26,009 bases of DNA from an uncultured Collinsella sp. Its GTDB lineage: Bacteria > Actinomycetota > Coriobacteriia > Coriobacteriales > Coriobacteriaceae. The position numbers were made by a program, and so were the translations under genes. Location: positions 1 to 26,009 of the forward strand of contig CAJKFS010000035.1 of the NCBI GenBank assembly GCA_905199225.1, in the 5' to 3' direction. Each line of letters opens with the position of its first letter. The stretch's first letter is position 1. The notes beneath the pieces are model-generated. The model had not been told where the DNA came from. It made no database searches and saw only the letters and a list, made by a program, of their open reading frames with translations. Shown here piece by piece: positions 22,136 through 26,009 of this stretch.

Positions 22136-24942
22136 TAACGATTCCTGCCGTGGCAGTACTTAAACTTCTTGCCGCTACCGCAGGGGCACGGGTCGTTGCG
22201 GCCCACGTTGACGTACGGATCGTCGCTCTCGGACTTGCGATAGGTGGTCACCTTGCCACCGTTGTTGACGGCAGCCGGACCACCCTGGACAGCCGTGCGG
22301 GCCTGCACCTGTGCCTGCTTGCGCAGCACCGAGTCGCCGTTGTCACCATCGACCTCGGCAGGACCGGAGAAGCGCGCGCCCTCGAGCGCGGGCTCCTCCT
22401 TGTGCTCCACGGCACGCGGGGCAGCCTTGATCTCGATGCGCAGAACCGTGCGCAGGTAATCCTCGTACATGGTGTCGACGAGCATCTGGAACGCGCCGTA
22501 GGCCTCGGTCTTGTACTCGACCAGTGGGTCGCGCTGGCCAAAGCCGCGCAGGCCGATGCCGGTCTTGAGGTAGTCCATCTCCTGCAGGTAGTTCATCCAG
22601 CGGGTATCGATGACGCGCAGCATGACCTGGGTGTTGAGCTCGCGCATCAGGTCCTCGCCCAAGCGCTCGGCCTTCATGTTGTAGCACTTCTCTACGTAAG
22701 CCAGGACATCGGCAGCCAGGGCCTCATAATCCTCGTCGGGGAACTTCGGCGTATCGATGTGGCCGGTGAGCTCCACAACCCACTTGCGCAGGCCCTCCAG
22801 GTCGCGCTCGCCATCGTGACTGTCCTTGGTGCAGAACTCCTGCACGCAGCGGTACACGGTGTCGTGCATGACCTCGGTGATGTGGTCGGTCAGGTCCTTG
22901 CCGTCCAGAATCTTATTGCGCTCGGCGTAGATGACCTGGCGCTGCTTGTTCATGACGTCGTCGTACTCAAGGACGCTCTTACGCATGGAGAAGTTGATGC
23001 TCTCGACCTTGTGCTGGGCGCTCTCGACGGCCTTGGAGATGATCTTGTGCTGGATGGGCATGTCGTCGCCCATGTCGGCCGTGACCATCATCTTGGAGAC
23101 GCGGTCCATCTTGTCGCCGCCGAACAGGCGCATGAGGTCGTCCTCGAGCGACAGGTAGAACTGGGTCTCGCCCGGATCGCCCTGACGACCGGAGCGGCCG
23201 CGCAGCTGGTTGTCGATACGACGGGACTCGTGGCGCTCGGTTCCGATAACGGTCAGGCCGCCGGCGGCAAGCACGCGCTCGCGCTCGGCCTTGCAGGTCT
23301 CCTTGGCCTCGGCGTTAAACTGCTCGAGCTGCTCGGGCGTCACGTCCTCCATGGTCAGGCCCTCGTACTCCAAGCGCTCGCGCACCAGCTCGTCGGGGTT
23401 GCCGCCCAGCAGGATGTCGGTACCACGACCGGCCATGTTAGTAGCGATGGTCACGGCGCCGTAGCGTCCGGCCTGGGCAACGATATGAGCCTCGCGCTCG
23501 TGATGCTTGGCGTTGAGGACCTCGTGCGCGATGCCGCGCTTGGTAAGGGCGGCGGACAGCTTCTCGGAGCTCTCGATGGAGACGGTGCCCACCAGGACCG
23601 GTTGGCCCTTGGCGTGACGACGCTCAACGTCGTCGGCAACGGCGTTGTATTTAGCCTGAATGGTGCGGTACACCAGGTCCTCGTGGTCCACGCGCTGCAC
23701 GGGCTTGTTGGAGGGGATGACCTCGACGGGCAGCTTGTAGATCTCGCGGAACTCAGCATCCTCGGTAAGTGCCGTGCCGGTCATGCCGGAGAGCTTGTCA
23801 TACAGACGGAAGTAGTTCTGCAGGGTGATGGTGGCCAGGGTCTGGTTCTCCTCGCGTACGAGCACGCCCTCTTTGGCCTCAATGGCCTGGTGCAGGCCCT
23901 CGGAGTAACGGCGGCCTTCCATAATGCGGCCGGTGAACTCGTCGACGATCTTGACCTCGCCGTTGGTGACCACGTACTGCTTATCACGGTGGAACATGTA
24001 CTGGGCCTTCAGCGCCTGCTGCAGGTGGTTGACCAGCTGGCCGGAGAGATCGGCATAGATGTCATCGATACCCAGGCGGCGCTCGATCTTCTTAAGACCG
24101 CGCTCGGTGGCGGCGATGGTGTGCTTGGCCTCGTCCATGACGTAGTCGCCCGTGGGTTCAACGTCCTCGGTGGCGGTGAGCATGTCGTGCGACACGTCCT
24201 CACCGCGCTCCAGGCCGCGCACGGCGCGCGCGAAGTCCTTGTAGGTGCTGGCGGACTTAGTGCCGGCGCCCGAGATAATGAGCGGCGTCCTGGCCTCATC
24301 GATCAGGATGGAGTCGACCTCGTCGACGATGGCGTAGTTGTGACCGCGCTGCACGCGCTGCTCGGGACGGGTGACCATGTTGTCGCGCAGGTAGTCGAAA
24401 CCGAACTCGGAGTTGGTGCCGTAAGTGACGTCTGCCTGGTAGGCCGGGCGCTTGAGCTCGAGCGGCATGTTGTTCTGGAGCAGACCGACGGTCATGCCCA
24501 GGTACTTGTAGATGCGGCCCATCCACTCGGAGTCGCGCTTTGCCAGGTAATCGTTGACGGTAACGACATGCACGCCCTTGCCGGCGATAGCGTTGAGGTA
24601 GCCGGCCAAGGTGGAGACGAGCGTCTTGCCCTCGCCGGTCTTCATCTCGGCAATATGACCCTCATGAAGCGCCATGGCGCCGATGAGCTGTACGTCAAAG
24701 TGGCGCATGCCCGTGATGCGCTTGGAAGCCTCGCGCACGGTGGCAAAGGCCTCGGGAAGCATGTCGTCGAGCGACTCGCCGTTGGCGTAACGCTCGCGGA
24801 ACTTATCGGTCTGGGCGCGGAGTTCCTCCTCGGTCATCTTCTCAAACTGGGGCTCAAGACCGTTGATCTGGTCGACGATCTTGTAGTAGCGCTTAAGGTC
24901 CTTATCGGATCCAAAGGACAGCAGCTTTGACATGAATCCCAT
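22135..24942 (-). CDS. secA: Preprotein translocase ATPase SecA
   Basis: A 935-residue motor ATPase that drives unfolded preproteins through SecYEG. The N-terminus MGFMSKLLSFGSDKDLKRYY is typical. Nucleotide site 1 has Walker A MKTGEGKT (100-107) and Walker B IVDEVDSILIDEA (205-217). The preprotein cross-linking domain, the second nucleotide-binding half (TNMAGRGTDI and GRSGRQGDPG) and the helical scaffold follow. The C-terminus ends with the zinc-binding SEC-C motif (Cys919, Cys921, Cys930, His931), which binds SecB or ribosomes in other species. ATG 24942 is preferred to the upstream in-frame ATG 24963 because AAAGGA lies seven bases before it. It overlaps prfB by one base at its stop. It is most like the main SecA1. 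Confidence 0.97.
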   Translation of the reverse strand: MGFMSKLLSFGSDKDLKRYYKIVDQINGLEPQFEKMTEEELRAQTDKFRERYANGESLDDMLPEAFATVREASKRITGMRHFDVQLIGAMALHEGHIAEMKTGEGKTLVSTLAGYLNAIAGKGVHVVTVNDYLAKRDSEWMGRIYKYLGMTVGLLQNNMPLELKRPAYQADVTYGTNSEFGFDYLRDNMVTRPEQRVQRGHNYAIVDEVDSILIDEARTPLIISGAGTKSASTYKDFARAVRGLERGEDVSHDMLTATEDVEPTGDYVMDEAKHTIAATERGLKKIERRLGIDDIYADLSGQLVNHLQQALKAQYMFHRDKQYVVTNGEVKIVDEFTGRIMEGRRYSEGLHQAIEAKEGVLVREENQTLATITLQNYFRLYDKLSGMTGTALTEDAEFREIYKLPVEVIPSNKPVQRVDHEDLVYRTIQAKYNAVADDVERRHAKGQPVLVGTVSIESSEKLSAALTKRGIAHEVLNAKHHEREAHIVAQAGRYGAVTIATNMAGRGTDILLGGNPDELVRERLEYEGLTMEDVTPEQLEQFNAEAKETCKAERERVLAAGGLTVIGTERHESRRIDNQLRGRSGRQGDPGETQFYLSLEDDLMRLFGGDKMDRVSKMMVTADMGDDMPIQHKIISKAVESAQHKVESINFSMRKSVLEYDDVMNKQRQVIYAERNKILDGKDLTDHITEVMHDTVYRCVQEFCTKDSHDGERDLEGLRKWVVELTGHIDTPKFPDEDYEALAADVLAYVEKCYNMKAERLGEDLMRELNTQVMLRVIDTRWMNYLQEMDYLKTGIGLRGFGQRDPLVEYKTEAYGAFQMLVDTMYEDYLRTVLRIEIKAAPRAVEHKEEPALEGARFSGPAEVDGDNGDSVLRKQAQVQARTAVQGGPAAVNNGGKVTTYRKSESDDPYVNVGRNDPCPCGSGKKFKYCHGRNR

Positions 24943-25077
24943 GTGGTTTTCCTTTTTGGCCATCGCCCACGCCGTGCAGCTGCGGGCGAGTTAAACACAG
25001 ATGATTGTACTTTAGCCAAACAAGGCGCGGCCTATACGGTCGACCTCGACCGCCACGTAATAACTACGACCCGACCG

Positions 25078-25112
25078 ACCTGCCAAAAAGGGACTGGTTT
25101 ATTTTGGCAGGT
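25078..25112. repeat. REP-like palindrome, copy 2 of CCTGCCAAAA family
   Basis: Perfect 11-bp arms ACCTGCCAAAA/TTTTGGCAGGT enclose AGGGACTGGTTTA. Apart from a few substitutions it is the same as the element at 12866-12904. It lies between the secA start and the rpmE terminator; the gap 24943-25288 contains only this repeat, the next palindrome and a terminator. Confidence 0.85.
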
Positions 25113-25143
25113 TTTATCTGGGAAAACGCCGTCACTCTGCCAT

Positions 25144-25210
25144 TTGGTGCAAACCAACCCGTCCCCTTCGCACCAATCTGGTGCAATGGGAACGGGTTAG
25201 CCTGCACCAA
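25144..25210. repeat. Composite palindrome with TTGGTGC ends and GGGACGGGTT core
   Basis: TTGGTGC (25144-25150) and GCACCAA (25204-25210) bound two inverted half-elements. Each half is itself flanked by GGTGC/GCACC and carries a core AACCCGTCCCC or GGGAACGGGTT. The halves match over about 32 bases with roughly six differences. It lies 31 bases past the CCTGCCAAAA-family repeat. Confidence 0.8.
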
Positions 25211-25217
25211 TAAAAAG

Positions 25218-25255
25218 AAAAGGGCCGCGCACCCAAACGGATGCACGGCCCTTTT
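25218..25255 (-). terminator. Intrinsic terminator of rpmE
   Basis: On the minus strand AAAAGGGCCG and CGGCCCTTTT form a long stem around GCATCCGTTTGGGTGC, followed by TTTTCTTTTTA. It lies about 33 bases past the rpmE stop. A-rich sequence on the other side means it may also act for plus-strand transcripts. Confidence 0.92.
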
Positions 25256-25288
25256 GCCATGAATGCGAGCGATTCCTCGGCGAGCTAT

Positions 25289-25714
25289 TTACTCAGCAGC
25301 CTCGGTGGTCTCGGCCTCGGCAGCGGCCTCCTCGACGGGAGCCTCTGCGGGAGCCTCGGCGGCCTGCTTGGCAGCCTCCTCGGCAAACTTAGCAGCACGC
25401 TTGGCCTTCTCGGCAGCCTTAGCCTCAGCGGCGGCCTTGCGAGCGGCCTCGGCCTCAGCAGCCTTGGCAGCCTTGGCAGCCTTGGCCTCCTCGGCCTTCT
25501 TGAGCTGGGCGGCAGCGGCGCCACCGAACTTGTCGGCGAAGCGCTGGACGCGTCCACCGGTGTCGACGAACTTCTGCTGGCCGGTGTAGAACGGGTGGCA
25601 CTCGTTGCAAAGCTCAACCTTCATCTCGGACACGGTAGCGTGCGTCTTGAAGGTGTTGCCGCAGGAGCACGTCACCGTGCACTCGACATACTGGGGATGG
25701 ATACCCTGCTTCAT
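25289..25714 (-). CDS. rpmE: Ribosomal protein L31 (zinc form) with long Ala/Lys/Glu-rich tail
   Basis: A 141-residue L31, a protein of the large subunit central protuberance that bridges to the small subunit. The first 65-70 residues are the complete conventional protein, with zinc ligands Cys16, Cys18, Cys36 and Cys39 (the C+ form) and the end HPFYTGQQKFVDTGGRVQRF. A tail of about 70 residues follows, almost only Ala, Lys and Glu. It starts basic (AKAAKAAKAAEAEAARKAA) and becomes acidic (APVEEAAAEAETTEAAE). It is probably helical or disordered and exposed. The start ATG 25714 has AAGGAG eight bases upstream. A hairpin-rich leader and a promoter lie upstream. The tail is in frame and codon use is unchanged, so it is not a sequencing artefact. 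Confidence 0.95.
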   Translation of the reverse strand: MKQGIHPQYVECTVTCSCGNTFKTHATVSEMKVELCNECHPFYTGQQKFVDTGGRVQRFADKFGGAAAAQLKKAEEAKAAKAAKAAEAEAARKAAAEAKAAEKAKRAAKFAEEAAKQAAEAPAEAPVEEAAAEAETTEAAE

Positions 25715-25721
25715 GGTAGGA

Positions 25722-25795
25722 CTCCTTATTGGTCAGGCGCTGGTTACCGATCAGCGCATAAGGCGTCTTGGTTTCCGACCAAGACAACAAACTCG
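25722..25795 (-). promoter_or_regulatory. Structured 5' leader of rpmE, probable L31 autoregulatory leader
   Basis: Two hairpins occupy the short leader: GTCTTGGTCGGAAACCAAGAC (25785-25765, about eight pairs) and GCGCTGATCGGTAACCAGCGC (25757-25737). Both carry a CGG.AACC-like loop side (TCGGAAACC and TCGGTAACC), a repeated motif suggestive of protein recognition. L31 leaders that bind the protein and repress its own synthesis are known in several phyla, and I recall one described for Coriobacteria. The match to that motif is inference. Confidence 0.65.
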
Positions 25796-25798
25796 GCT

Positions 25799-25827
25799 AT
25801 GGTACCACGGCGCCGCGCGTCCCACAA
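25799..25827 (-). promoter_or_regulatory. Promoter of rpmE
   Basis: On the minus strand TTGTGG (25827-25822), 17 bases, then TACCAT (25804-25799). Transcription would start near 25792, giving a leader of about 78 bases with the two hairpins. Confidence 0.65.
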
Positions 25828-25900
25828 AAGGTTCACGGTCTTTTCGGCACGACATGAGCTGGACCTTAAATATCAACTTCATCCGAACACTCCCCCACAT

Positions 25901-26009
25901 TCATCCCTCGTATGTATCGAGGTATTCCTGCTTGAGCGTCTGCGAGGACGACTCGATCTTTTCCACGAGCGTGCCGGCCTCGATGAAGTAGAACGAGTTG
26001 GTGAGGTCT
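25901..26009 (-). CDS. C-terminal fragment of an unidentified protein
   Basis: The minus strand enters the window in an open frame with strong third-position GC preference. It reads DLTNSFYFIEAGTLVEKI, then ESSSQTLKQEYLDTYEG, and ends at TGA (25903-25901). Only 35 residues are visible. The first part faintly resembles the end of ABC-transporter ATPases, where a 'fIe.G.lve.i' pattern follows the switch region, but this is too short for an assignment. The stop is the only TGA among the genes here. The gene ends 74 bases before the rpmE promoter, on the same strand. Confidence 0.6.
   Translation of the reverse strand, partial: DLTNSFYFIEAGTLVEKIESSSQTLKQEYLDTYEG

Noticed and set aside
21838..24930. 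A 1030-codon open frame on the plus strand opposite secA and part of prfB
   Set aside because: It is antisense to two unmistakable housekeeping genes. Its residues are rich in His, Gly, Ala, Leu and Val, as expected from the mirror of GC-rich codons, and show no domain. It is a composition artefact.

Overview
The window looks like chromosome of a GC-rich, Gram-positive actinobacterium of the class Coriobacteriia, most likely Collinsella or a close relative. Supporting signs are actinobacterial-type tRNA genes with encoded CCA, a transketolase split into two genes, an FtsEX pair, an L31 protein with a long Ala/Lys/Glu tail behind a structured leader, lipoproteins in place of periplasmic proteins, and several families of palindromic intergenic repeats. 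The genus is inferred from memory of similar proteins, not from a search.

Positions 1-7714 form a corrinoid/tetrapyrrole block. On the minus strand lie cbiF (999-1790) and cbiD (1-997, cut by the window edge), two methyltransferases of the anaerobic cobalamin ring pathway. Divergent from them is a strong promoter (1922-1950), a cobalamin riboswitch (about 1957-2130), and five tightly spaced genes: a Tat-exported lipoprotein form of the cobalt chelatase CbiK, a small lipoprotein, a large substrate-binding lipoprotein, a FecCD-type permease and a FecE-type ATPase with an unusual C-terminal domain. The two lipoproteins appear to share a domain, which suggests a surface tetrapyrrole-handling and import system that is shut off when cobalamin is plentiful. 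The block ends beside a transposase relic (7715-7807).

Positions 7810-12846 hold accessory and small genes: a TetR regulator, a flippase-like membrane protein (LPG synthase TM family), a tRNA-Gln/tRNA-Glu operon with a clear promoter and terminator, a short unknown protein, an ArsC/Spx-like reductase, a VanZ-like membrane protein and a serine recombinase.

Positions 13023-25714 are mostly housekeeping genes on the minus strand: RNase R, FtsX and FtsE (FtsE with a disordered extension of about 170 residues), both transketolase halves, a YitT-family membrane protein, RF2 (prfB), SecA and ribosomal protein L31. A fragment of an unidentified gene enters at the right edge.

The most unusual signals are: (1) of 22 readable stop codons only one is TGA, in a GC-rich genome, and RF2 carries Ser-Pro-Thr where Ser-Pro-Phe is expected; (2) the riboswitch-controlled surface chelatase/importer operon; (3) a set of REP-like palindromes, several sharing a GGGACnG core; and (4) a terminator placed directly against the yitT ribosome binding site.
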